A stretch of DNA of 64,000 nt. Origin: Geothrix oryzisoli. GTDB taxonomy: Bacteria > Acidobacteriota > Holophagae > Holophagales > Holophagaceae. The notes beneath the pieces were generated by a model. It did not search any database and was not told where the DNA came from. It saw nothing but the letters and a program-made list of their open reading frames with translations. Of the stretch, positions 54,054 through 61,786 are shown one piece after another; positions within the stretch are counted from its first letter, which is position 1; the number at the start of each line of letters is the position of its first letter. The stretch spans positions 186,001 to 250,000 of the forward strand of contig NZ_JAKZLB010000005.1 in the NCBI RefSeq assembly GCF_022808865.1, given 5' to 3'. A program made the position numbers and the translations under genes.

Positions 54054-55136
54054 ATGGCTGCAGGGGCTTGGATGCTGGGGCTGGTGCTGACGGGAGCCGC
54101 CCTGACGGCTCAGGAGGCCGACCTGTCGTTGCCCGATGCGGCGGCGGACCGCTTCGCAGCCCTGGCCTTGAAGTGCGCGCGCCAGGAATACCCCAACAAG
54201 CTGGACCATGTGATGAATGGCGCCGAGGAGGTGAAGTCGCCGAAGGCGCTGCACCCGGCTTTCTACGGCTGCTTCGACTGGCACTCCTCCGTCCACGGGC
54301 ACTGGATGCTGGTGCGCCTGTTGCGCACGCACCCGGGCATGGCCAGGGCCGGGGAGATCCGCGCGGTGCTGGACGAGAACCTGGCGCCCGACCGCATCGC
54401 CGCTGAGGTGGCCTACTTCGGCCAGCCGGGGCGCCGGAGTTTCGAGCGCACCTACGGCTGGGCCTGGCTGCTCAAGCTGGCCGCGGAGCTGAAGACCTGG
54501 GAGGCCCCCGAGGCCCGGCGCTGGTCCGCGGCCCTGCAGCCGCTGGCCGACCGGGTCTCCGCGGCCTTCCTGGACTTCCTGCCGAAGCAGACCTACCCGA
54601 TCCGCACCGGGGTGCATCCCAACTCGGCCTTCAGCCTGGACCTGGCCCTCGACTATGCCCGGACGGCGAAGGACGCCCGCCTGGAGGCCGTGGTCCTGGA
54701 TCGGGCCCGCACCTGGTTCGGAAAGGACCGCAGCGGCCCCCTGGCCTGGGAGCCCGGCGGCGAGGACTTCCTCTCGCCCTGCCTGGAGGAAGCCGCCCTC
54801 ATGGCCCGGGTCCTGCCCCGGGACCACTTCAGGCGGTGGCTGGACGGCTTCCTGCCGGGCCTGCCCGGCACGCTGGCTCCTGCGACCGTCTCGGATCGCA
54901 CGGATCCCAAGATCGTCCACCTGGATGGTCTGAACCTGAGCCGGGCGAGGGCCCTGTACGATCTGGCCCGGACCTTCGGGCCGAAGGATCCCCGACGGGA
55001 AAGGCTCGTGCGAAGCGCCGACCGCCACGCCCGGGCCTCACTTCCGCACCTGGCGACCGGGAGCTACGAGGGGGAACATTGGCTGGCCACCTTTGCCGTA
55101 CGCATGCTCGAAGCCAGAGGCACCACTATCAGATAG
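54054..55136 (+). CDS. DUF2891-family exported protein
   Basis: 360 residues from ATG 54054 (GTG 54051 is in frame); the frame further upstream runs into the tRNA. Signal peptide (WMLGLVLTGAALTAQ). The family pattern ALKCARQEYPNKLDHVMNG, HPAFYGCFDWHSSVHGHWMLVRLL and RTYGWAWLLKLAAEL is clear, indicating an alpha/alpha-barrel-like helical protein. DUF2891 proteins have no established function; the conserved His/Asp/Trp cluster (FDWHSSVHGHW) suggests an enzyme active site. It may be the first gene upstream of the three-gene envelope cluster, 212 bases away. Confidence 0.9.
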   Translation: MAAGAWMLGLVLTGAALTAQEADLSLPDAAADRFAALALKCARQEYPNKLDHVMNGAEEVKSPKALHPAFYGCFDWHSSVHGHWMLVRLLRTHPGMARAGEIRAVLDENLAPDRIAAEVAYFGQPGRRSFERTYGWAWLLKLAAELKTWEAPEARRWSAALQPLADRVSAAFLDFLPKQTYPIRTGVHPNSAFSLDLALDYARTAKDARLEAVVLDRARTWFGKDRSGPLAWEPGGEDFLSPCLEEAALMARVLPRDHFRRWLDGFLPGLPGTLAPATVSDRTDPKIVHLDGLNLSRARALYDLARTFGPKDPRRERLVRSADRHARASLPHLATGSYEGEHWLATFAVRMLEARGTTIR

Positions 55137-55348
55137 ATATCCAGGGTATGAAAGGCAACTCTTTGGTCGTCTACCACTTGGGTTTCTGAAAAATACCAAT
55201 CAGGCCCTTGACTCTCAGACTCCCTCGCACCACCATCGGCAGGCATTGCCTGACATTGAGATGCAAGGTTAACGCCCGCGTGGAAACTGCCGGGGTTCGG
55301 CGACGCCGATCCCCGGCGGGATTCCCGGGCCCTGCCGAGGGGGGTTCC

Positions 55349-56803
55349 GTGAGATTCCGAAGCTATTCCATCGCCACCGTGGCGCTCGTGAGCGTGTTCC
55401 CGCTCGCTGCGCCGTTGCAGGCCTGCTGCGACGACTTCTGGAGCTGCGTAGGCGCGGTCGCGTCCGGCGGTCTCACCTGCGCCGTGGAAAGCCTCGTCAA
55501 CAGCATCAGGACCCTCATCCAGAACGTCTCGCGGCTGGCCTCGACCCTCGGGCAGCAGGCCGCCGATGTGGTGAACCTGGCCAAGTCCGAATTGAACGGT
55601 GCCGCCGCGGACCTCCGCAATCTGGCGGGCCAGGCCGAAGGGGACTTCAATGCCGCGGCCCAGCTGGCCCAGTCCGTGATCAACGAGGCCAGCCGGCCGC
55701 AGCTGGTGGCACCCCATGTGGCTCCAGTCGCCATTGCGCCCGCCGGCGCCGCTGCGACCCGCGCGGGCACCTCCGGGGCTCTGGCGCAGCCACCCGGCAC
55801 CCGACCTGCGCCGGCGACCCCCGCACCCAGGCCCGGGGGAACCGGCACGGCGGTCCGGCTCGACCAGCTGCCGGCGGATCCCCAGGAGGTGGTGGATGCG
55901 CTCCGGCGGGCCAAGGATGCCATCGACGCCCTCCGCCCGGACATCACCCAGCCCATCAACCAGGTGCGGCAGTTCGCCACCCAGGCGGAACAGCAGGCCG
56001 TCGCCGCCGCCTCCTCGGCCGGGAACATCGCGCAGACCGCCCTGCTGGCGCCGCTTCAGACGCTGGGGAACATGCTCACGGATCTGGTCAACCACCCCGA
56101 GCACATCTTCGATCCCAGCCGGATCGTGGATGACGCCATCACCCAGATCACGACCCAGACCATCACCATCATGACCCAGGTGCACGATGCGGTGATGCAG
56201 CAGGCCAAGGCGACCCTCGATCAGGCCCAGCGGCCCATCCAGGACGCCCTGGACCGCGCCGCCGTGGCGAAGAAGATCGCCGACGCCATGCAGAAGGTCC
56301 AGCGGTCGAGGACGAAGGCCTCCTGCGATGCCCTCAACTCCCTGATCCCGCGTCAGCGCCTGGATGTCCGGGCCTTCGTGACGCACGTGGCCGGAGCCGC
56401 GCCCGCCCCGGGGATCCTGGCCCTGAACCTGAACCAGCACAAGACCATGGCCCTGGCGCCCTTCAACCGGACGGTGGCCTCGCGGCTCACCGCCCGCACC
56501 GCCGGCACCCAGATGGCCGCCAAGCTCAAGGGCCCCTGGCAGGACTTCAAGCGTCTCCAGGCCGCGCCCCCGAAGGTGGATCCCGCCGCCAAGCCCCGCA
56601 TCGATGCCGAGATCTCCCAGCGCTTCGCCGGCAAGTCCGGGGCGGCGGCGGAGGCCGAGAAGCGGGCCCTGCTGGCCGAAGCCCGCACGCGGTTCGCCAA
56701 GGACCCTGCGCTGCTGCGCAAGGTCGAGGCGATGCTCGACGGCGATCCTGTCATCCGTGGCCACCTGGGTGGCCCGCACGGCCCCGCCGTGCGTGAGCAG
56801 TAG
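55349..56803 (+). CDS. Exported alpha-helical protein of unknown function
   Basis: 484 residues from GTG 55349, chosen for its GAGGGGG ribosome binding site and because it begins a signal peptide (SYSIATVALVSVFPLAAPLQA). The mature start is Cys-rich (ACCDDFWSCVGAV...GGLTCAVE). Long amphipathic helices (SLVNSIRTLIQNVSRLASTL) follow, then a Pro/Ala linker (about 165-205), a second helical block (LRRAKDAIDALRPDITQPINQ) and a C-terminal helical domain with HGPAVREQ at the end. Heptad-like spacing suggests coiled coils. No family recognised. It heads a three-gene cluster with a barrel protein and a PKD protein. Confidence 0.75.
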   Translation: MRFRSYSIATVALVSVFPLAAPLQACCDDFWSCVGAVASGGLTCAVESLVNSIRTLIQNVSRLASTLGQQAADVVNLAKSELNGAAADLRNLAGQAEGDFNAAAQLAQSVINEASRPQLVAPHVAPVAIAPAGAAATRAGTSGALAQPPGTRPAPATPAPRPGGTGTAVRLDQLPADPQEVVDALRRAKDAIDALRPDITQPINQVRQFATQAEQQAVAAASSAGNIAQTALLAPLQTLGNMLTDLVNHPEHIFDPSRIVDDAITQITTQTITIMTQVHDAVMQQAKATLDQAQRPIQDALDRAAVAKKIADAMQKVQRSRTKASCDALNSLIPRQRLDVRAFVTHVAGAAPAPGILALNLNQHKTMALAPFNRTVASRLTARTAGTQMAAKLKGPWQDFKRLQAAPPKVDPAAKPRIDAEISQRFAGKSGAAAEAEKRALLAEARTRFAKDPALLRKVEAMLDGDPVIRGHLGGPHGPAVREQ

Positions 56804-56842
56804 CGCCCTGCCCGGAGTTTTCCCCCTGCCTGGGAGGCACGC

Positions 56843-58891
56843 GTGAACACCCGGTCTCTGCGGACCTTCGTCCTCGCCGCCACCGCACTCTCCGTGGCGG
56901 CGGCCGGGGACGGTTTTGAACTGAAGCCGCCCGCCGCGCCGGGCGGAGCCCTGAAGGGCACCGCCACGGCCCCGGCGGGCACCGAATGGGTCGTGGTCTT
57001 CTACCGCGTGGCGGGGGAGGAGGAGTTCTCCAGCTTCAACCTCGACGCCGGCCCGGACGGCACATCCTATGCGGGCCAGCTGGAGGCCGCTTTCCCGGCC
57101 GGGGCGAAACTCGAGTACTACGCCGCTCTGCGGACGCCCGCCGGCATCAAGTACCTGCCCGCGGAGGCCCCGGCCTCCTTCGCCAGCCTGCAGATGCCCG
57201 GCACCGCTGCGGCGCCGGCGGGTGGAACGGCTGCGGCCCAGGCTGGACAGCCGCTCCCGGCCGCCGTTCCAGCTCCTCCGGCGGCAGCTGCGGCCGGCCA
57301 GCCCCCGGCCCACGGACCCATCTATGTCGATGGGGCTTTCGAACGCGTAGCCCATCATCAGACGCCCGTCGAAGGCGAACGGCGGAACCTGGGTTCCGGC
57401 CAGATCCGGTTCGCCTACCAGAAGGAGGAGGACGGCCAGCAGGTGCTCCTGAACGCCCGGGTGGTCTATACCAACCAGCCCTTCGGGAACCAGACCCGTT
57501 GGAGCCTCGGCGACCTCCAGGCGGCCTACGCCGCAGGGGGCAACAAGGTCCAGTTGGGCGACATGGTGGTCCAGGAATCCGAGCTCACCCTCGCCGGGGC
57601 AGGGCGCCGGGGGTTCGACTACAGCTACACCGGGCAGCCGCTGGGGGGGCATCTCTTCGCGCTCAACACCCAGGCCCATTCGGGCACCGAAGGGCTGGCC
57701 TGGCCCGTGAAGGGGAGTGAAGTCTATGGCGGGTCCCTGGGGTACGGCTGGCTGAACGGGAACTTGCGCGCCAAGGTGGTCTTCCTGTCGGGCAAGGACG
57801 ATCCCGCCACCGCCCTGAACCTGGTGTCCGCCTATGCGCCCACGGTGCGGGATGGGTCCACGGGTTCCTTCGTCCTCGACGGACGGTTCTTCGAGAGCCG
57901 GCTGGCCGTGTCGGGGGAATACGCGCGGAGCCTCTTCACCAAGGACCTGGTGAACGAGGCGACGCACCTCACCGACCAGGCCTGGCGCCTCAGCGGCTTC
58001 TGGGTGGACGGCCCCTTCAGTGCCCAGCTGGGCTATCGGGACGTGGGTCGGGACTTCGGCACGGTCGGCGTGGCCTTCTTCGTGGGGGACCGCCGCACCT
58101 TGAACGGCAGCCTCGGCGTGAACTACGCGTCCTGGAGCCTGAGCGCCACGGCCGTCGATGAGCGCACCAATCCCACCGGGCAGCCGGGCCTGGACCAGGC
58201 CTGGAACCAGACCCAGAGCGTGGATGCGCGGGTGGGCCTCACGCAGACCCTGTTCTGGCGGGTGGGTCTCCGGCAGGCGCACCAGGAGGCCGAGCTGATC
58301 TCCAATCCGCTCATCCCCTTCAGCAACAGCAAGCGCTCCGGATTGACCACGGGCTTCGATCTGGTGCTGCCCCCGGCCTCCAGCCTGGCCTTCAACGCCC
58401 AGTTCGACCGGCTCCGCTCTGAAGGGGCCAGCGACACCACCGGCAGCAGCACCACGCTCTCCTTGGGGGGAAGCCTGGCGCTGGGCCAGCGGGTGCGGTT
58501 GTCGCCGAACCTGAGCTGGTCCCGCACCCTCAGCGATCCCGGCGACCAGAAGACGACCATGGAGAACGCCTTCCTCAATGCCGACGTCACCCTCGTCCCC
58601 GGCGTCCTGGGCTTCCTCCTGAACGGCGGGATCTCCCGCACGGTGCTCCTCACGGGTGAGGTGATGGAGAACTCCGTCGCAGAGGGCACCCTGCGGTTCT
58701 TCCTGGACACCTTCCTCAAGGGCCGCGGCCGGGCCAGCCTGGGCCTCAAGGGCCGCTACACGCACACCCCGAACCTGGTGACCCCGCCCCTGACCGGGAC
58801 GGGCACGGGAGGAACCGCCACTCCGACACCGACGCTGGTCATCCCGGGGAACGACAATTCGGTCTCCATCCTCCTGAACATCTCGTACTGA
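56843..58891 (+). CDS. Predicted outer-membrane beta-barrel with N-terminal sandwich domain
   Basis: 682 residues from GTG 56843 (GGGAGG upstream). Signal peptide ends near VAAAG. Residues 25-110 look like an Ig/Fn-type sandwich (EWVVVFYRVAGEEEFSSFNL). A Pro/Ala-rich linker (112-155) leads to a long region of alternating hydrophobic strands with Gly/Asn turns ending in SVSILLNISY, whose final Tyr fits a BAM-recognised barrel terminus. No plug domain or TonB box is seen, so it is not a TonB receptor. Function unknown; probably exports or displays with its neighbours. Confidence 0.75.
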   Translation: MNTRSLRTFVLAATALSVAAAGDGFELKPPAAPGGALKGTATAPAGTEWVVVFYRVAGEEEFSSFNLDAGPDGTSYAGQLEAAFPAGAKLEYYAALRTPAGIKYLPAEAPASFASLQMPGTAAAPAGGTAAAQAGQPLPAAVPAPPAAAAAGQPPAHGPIYVDGAFERVAHHQTPVEGERRNLGSGQIRFAYQKEEDGQQVLLNARVVYTNQPFGNQTRWSLGDLQAAYAAGGNKVQLGDMVVQESELTLAGAGRRGFDYSYTGQPLGGHLFALNTQAHSGTEGLAWPVKGSEVYGGSLGYGWLNGNLRAKVVFLSGKDDPATALNLVSAYAPTVRDGSTGSFVLDGRFFESRLAVSGEYARSLFTKDLVNEATHLTDQAWRLSGFWVDGPFSAQLGYRDVGRDFGTVGVAFFVGDRRTLNGSLGVNYASWSLSATAVDERTNPTGQPGLDQAWNQTQSVDARVGLTQTLFWRVGLRQAHQEAELISNPLIPFSNSKRSGLTTGFDLVLPPASSLAFNAQFDRLRSEGASDTTGSSTTLSLGGSLALGQRVRLSPNLSWSRTLSDPGDQKTTMENAFLNADVTLVPGVLGFLLNGGISRTVLLTGEVMENSVAEGTLRFFLDTFLKGRGRASLGLKGRYTHTPNLVTPPLTGTGTGGTATPTPTLVIPGNDNSVSILLNISY

Positions 58892-58902
58892 GGAGCAGCC
58901 CC

Positions 58903-60030
58903 ATGCGAACCCTCCTCATCACGCTCACCCTTTTCTGCGCCATGGCACTGCGGGCCCAGGGGACGATCACCGTCACCCCGGGCGTCCCGGTCGTCGGGGC
59001 GCCCGCCACCTTCGTGCTTTCCCCGACCTACCCTCCCATCGGGCCCGTGTCCTGGGACTTCGGGGACCAGACCCAGCCCCTCAGCGGCGGGGTCGTGGCC
59101 TCCCACGTCTATGCCCGCACGGGTTCCTACATGGTGCGGGCGTCGTATCCCTACGCTGCGGGGCAGGGACTGCCGCTCACCGTCCAGGTGCCGGTCTTCG
59201 TGGCGACCCGCCTCGGCCCGACGGCGCCGTTCACCCTCTCCATGCTGCGCCTGCGCTGGGAGGATGGCCGTGTGGACATGTCGGTGGAGCAGGGATTCAG
59301 GCCCCTGGTGGCGTTCGCCGACCTCAAGTTCGAGGGCACGGGCCTGCTCCAGGCCCAGTGGGTGGTGGACGGCATCCCCCTGGGGACCTTCGCGATGCAG
59401 CTGGCCTTCGCCGGAACGGCCACGCTGGATTCCCGAAGCATGATCCCCCTTCCCACCACGGCCCCCGGAGAACACTGGGTCACACTGCGGATCCTCTCCC
59501 CGCAGGTGACCTTCGAGCCGCCGCTGATCCGCTACTTCGTGAAGCTGGGTGGCGAGGAGGCTCCGCAGGTCGATGAGGTCGTGCCTTCAGCGGTGCGCCC
59601 CGGAGAAGAGCGGGAACTGCGGATCCGGGGCCGCCGGCTGGCCCCTGGAATGACCGTCTCCTTCGGCAAGGACATCGCCCTGGTGGCGCCCCTGCGCTTC
59701 CCCGAGCCCGGCTGGGCCATCGCCCGGGTCTTCGTGGCCCCCACCGCGCATCCCGGATTCCGTGAGGCCCAGGCCTTCAGCAAGGCGGGACGGAGCCGCG
59801 GGCCCGCCCGGCTGGAGGTCCTGCCCCGGCCGCTGGGTCTTTCGGCGGCCGCCGAGCCCCTCGCGGCTCCGCCCTCGGCCCTGGTGGCCTTCCTCTGGTC
59901 CGAGGGGGATGGCGTGGCGCGCCCCAGCTTGGTCAGGGCCCTGACGGCGGCGTTCTTCACTCCGGAAGATGGCCTCCCGGCCGGGGACATGCCCAGCCTC
60001 TTCCAGGTGCCGGCGCCAGGGGGGCGTTGA
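58903..60030 (+). CDS. Exported PKD-domain protein
   Basis: 375 residues. Signal peptide (MRTLLITLTLFCAMALRAQ), a PKD domain (about 20-105) with the hallmark PVSWDFGDQTQ and VASHVYARTGSYMVRASY, then Ig-like beta domains including an IPT/TIG-like segment (PQVDEVVPSAVRPGEERELRIRGRRL), and a Pro/Ala C-terminus. PKD domains mediate protein or glycan contacts outside the cell. Eleven bases after the barrel gene; clearly the same operon. Converges on tadA. Confidence 0.82.
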   Translation: MRTLLITLTLFCAMALRAQGTITVTPGVPVVGAPATFVLSPTYPPIGPVSWDFGDQTQPLSGGVVASHVYARTGSYMVRASYPYAAGQGLPLTVQVPVFVATRLGPTAPFTLSMLRLRWEDGRVDMSVEQGFRPLVAFADLKFEGTGLLQAQWVVDGIPLGTFAMQLAFAGTATLDSRSMIPLPTTAPGEHWVTLRILSPQVTFEPPLIRYFVKLGGEEAPQVDEVVPSAVRPGEERELRIRGRRLAPGMTVSFGKDIALVAPLRFPEPGWAIARVFVAPTAHPGFREAQAFSKAGRSRGPARLEVLPRPLGLSAAAEPLAAPPSALVAFLWSEGDGVARPSLVRALTAAFFTPEDGLPAGDMPSLFQVPAPGGR

Positions 60031-60040
60031 CCCCTCGATC

Positions 60041-60496
60041 CTAGGCGCGCCGCCGTCGGAAGAAGGCCTGCAGCTGCTCGCGGCACTCGGGCTCCAGCAG
60101 TCCGCCCTCCAGCGTGAAGCGGTGGTTCAGGGCCGCCCCATCGAGCGTGTCCAGCCAGCGGCTGACGCCGACCTTGGGATCCGTGGCGCCGAACACCACG
60201 CGTCCGACGCGGGCGTGGATCAGCGCGCCGAAGCACATGAGGCAGGGTTCCAGCGTCACGTAGAGCGTGGCGCCCGTCAGCCGGTAGTTCTTGGCCCAGG
60301 CCCCGGCGCTGCGCAGGGCCTGGATCTCCGCGTGGGCCGTGGGGTCGTTCAGCTTCACGGGGTGGTTGTGCCCGCGTCCCAGCAGGGCGCCTTCAGACAC
60401 CAGCACGGCGCCCACCGGCACCTCGTCTAGGCGATCCGCCTTCTCGGCCTCCTCGAGGGCGAGCTTCATGAAGTAGATGTCGTCGCCGCTCCACAT
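60041..60496 (-). CDS. tadA: tRNA-specific adenosine deaminase TadA
   Basis: 151 residues from ATG 60496. Deaminase zinc motifs TAHAEIQAL (His ligand plus catalytic Glu) and PCLMC (two Cys ligands) are present with the family spacing, plus EVPVGAVLV and FGATDPKVG. Converts A34 to inosine in tRNA-Arg(ACG). A longer frame would add 25 residues of basic sequence not typical of TadA, so the internal ATG was chosen. Its promoter region is shared with the carA leader. Confidence 0.93.
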   Translation of the reverse strand: MWSGDDIYFMKLALEEAEKADRLDEVPVGAVLVSEGALLGRGHNHPVKLNDPTAHAEIQALRSAGAWAKNYRLTGATLYVTLEPCLMCFGALIHARVGRVVFGATDPKVGVSRWLDTLDGAALNHRFTLEGGLLEPECREQLQAFFRRRRA

Positions 60497-60563
60497 GGAT
60501 CCAGTGTGGCCGAAACCGTGCCGTCTACCTCGGGAACAAGGGAGCAGTATGGCCGAAAAGCCC

Positions 60564-60676
60564 TTGAACAAAAAGGCTGATCCTCGCTTTTACGGCTCGC
60601 TACACTCACTTCTGGTCCCCACAGGACCGAGCCATTTCTCACCGCCCCGCGACGGCTTGGCCTTCGCGGGGTTTTT
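60564..60676 (+). promoter_or_regulatory. carAB leader: candidate promoter plus transcription attenuator
   Basis: TTGAAC (60564-60569) with TTTTAC 18 bases later could be the promoter (weak). The leader contains three competing pairings. Hairpin 1 is GGCTC(G) 60594 with GAGCC 60629, stacked on GGTCC 60614 with GGACC 60624. An alternative stem pairs CCGAGCC (60627-60633) with GGCTTGG (60654-60660). A terminator follows: CCCCGCGA (60645-60652) with TCGCGGGG (60664-60671), then TTTTT. The alternative stem uses the terminator loop, so the structures exclude each other. This looks like pyrimidine-responsive attenuation; the sensor is unknown. Confidence 0.6.
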
Positions 60677-60703
60677 GCAGGGCCACCGAGCGGGGGGAGG
60701 CAC

Positions 60704-61786
60704 ATGCACGCGCACCTGATCCTGAAGGACGGGACCATCTTCCGGGGGCGGGCGCCGTTGGGCTTCGGCGGGGGCGGCGAGGCGGTGTTCACGACGGCCA
60801 TGGCCGGGTACCAGGAGGTCCTCACGGACCCCAGCTTCGCGGGCCAGATGGTCTGCATGACCTTCCCGGAGCAGGGCATCTACGGCATCCACGCCGACCT
60901 GAACGAGGGCACGCGGCCCTGGGCCACGGGCCTGCTCTGCCGCCGGCTGACCTTTGCGCCCGACCACGCCCGCTCCGAGGGCGACCTGGCGGGCTGGCTC
61001 AAGCGCCACCACATCCCCGTGATGTCCGACCTCGATACGCGCGCGCTCACGCAGCACCTGCGCGACCAGGGCTCCCAGCCCTCGCTCATCTGGACCGAGC
61101 TGGACGGCAGCCTCGACGCGGGCGTGGCCAAGGCCAGGGCCCTGCCGGACATGACCGGCCAGGCCCTCTGCGCCGAGGTGAGCTGCAAGGACCGCTACGA
61201 GCTCAACCCCGGCGGCGCCTTCCGCGTGGCGGTGCTGGATGGCGGCATCAAGCTGAGCATCCTGAGGCAGCTGGAGGCCGTCGGCCTGCATCTCGAAGTC
61301 TTCCCCTGGGATGCTCCGGCCACGGAACTGGCCGCCAAGCGCTTCCACGGTCTCTTCCTCAGCAACGGCCCCGGCGATCCCGCGGCGCTGCCCGGCATGC
61401 AGAAGGAAGTGGAGGCCTGCATCGGCAAGCTGCCCATCTTCGGCATCTGCCTGGGCCACCAGCTGCTGGGCCAGGCCTTCGGCGGCCGCACCTTCAAGCT
61501 CAAGTTCGGCCACCGTGGCGCCAACCAGCCTGTGCATGACCTCATGACCGGCCGCATCGAGATCACGGCCCAGAACCACGGCTTCGCCGTGGACGAGGCC
61601 AGCCTGCCCAAGGAGATCGAGGTCACCCACAAGCACCTCAGCGATGGCACCGTCGAGGGCCTGCGGCATACGAAGCTGCCGATCTTCTCGCTCCAGCATC
61701 ACCCCGAGGCGTCACCGGGCCCCCACGATGCCCACCCGGCGTTCCAGCGCTTCGTTGATCTGCTCCAGGAGGTCCACCATGCCTAA
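60704..61786 (+). CDS. carA: Carbamoyl phosphate synthase small (glutaminase) subunit
   Basis: 360 residues. The N-terminal CarA domain ([32 protein letters not shown]) is followed by a class I glutaminase with the oxyanion [11 protein letters not shown], nucleophile Cys in [15 protein letters not shown], and the His/Glu of [14 protein letters not shown]. It supplies ammonia from glutamine to CarB for arginine and pyrimidine synthesis. GGGGGGAGG precedes the ATG. The stop lies eight bases into carB, so the subunits are translated in a coupled way. Confidence 0.97.
   Translation: MHAHLILKDGTIFRGRAPLGFGGGGEAVFTTAMAGYQEVLTDPSFAGQMVCMTFPEQGIYGIHADLNEGTRPWATGLLCRRLTFAPDHARSEGDLAGWLKRHHIPVMSDLDTRALTQHLRDQGSQPSLIWTELDGSLDAGVAKARALPDMTGQALCAEVSCKDRYELNPGGAFRVAVLDGGIKLSILRQLEAVGLHLEVFPWDAPATELAAKRFHGLFLSNGPGDPAALPGMQKEVEACIGKLPIFGICLGHQLLGQAFGGRTFKLKFGHRGANQPVHDLMTGRIEITAQNHGFAVDEASLPKEIEVTHKHLSDGTVEGLRHTKLPIFSLQHHPEASPGPHDAHPAFQRFVDLLQEVHHA

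Noticed and set aside
55064-58765. A 1233-codon open frame antisense to the envelope cluster
   Set aside because: Its translation is Gly/Arg/His/Gln-rich low-complexity sequence with no motifs, and the plus strand carries signal peptides and barrel patterns. It is a product of high GC.
60549-60719. A 56-codon open frame through the carA leader, considered as a pyrBI-type leader peptide
   Set aside because: It has a plausible ribosome binding site, but the likely promoter lies within or downstream of its start and it overlaps carA out of register. RNA-structure attenuation seems the simpler reading.
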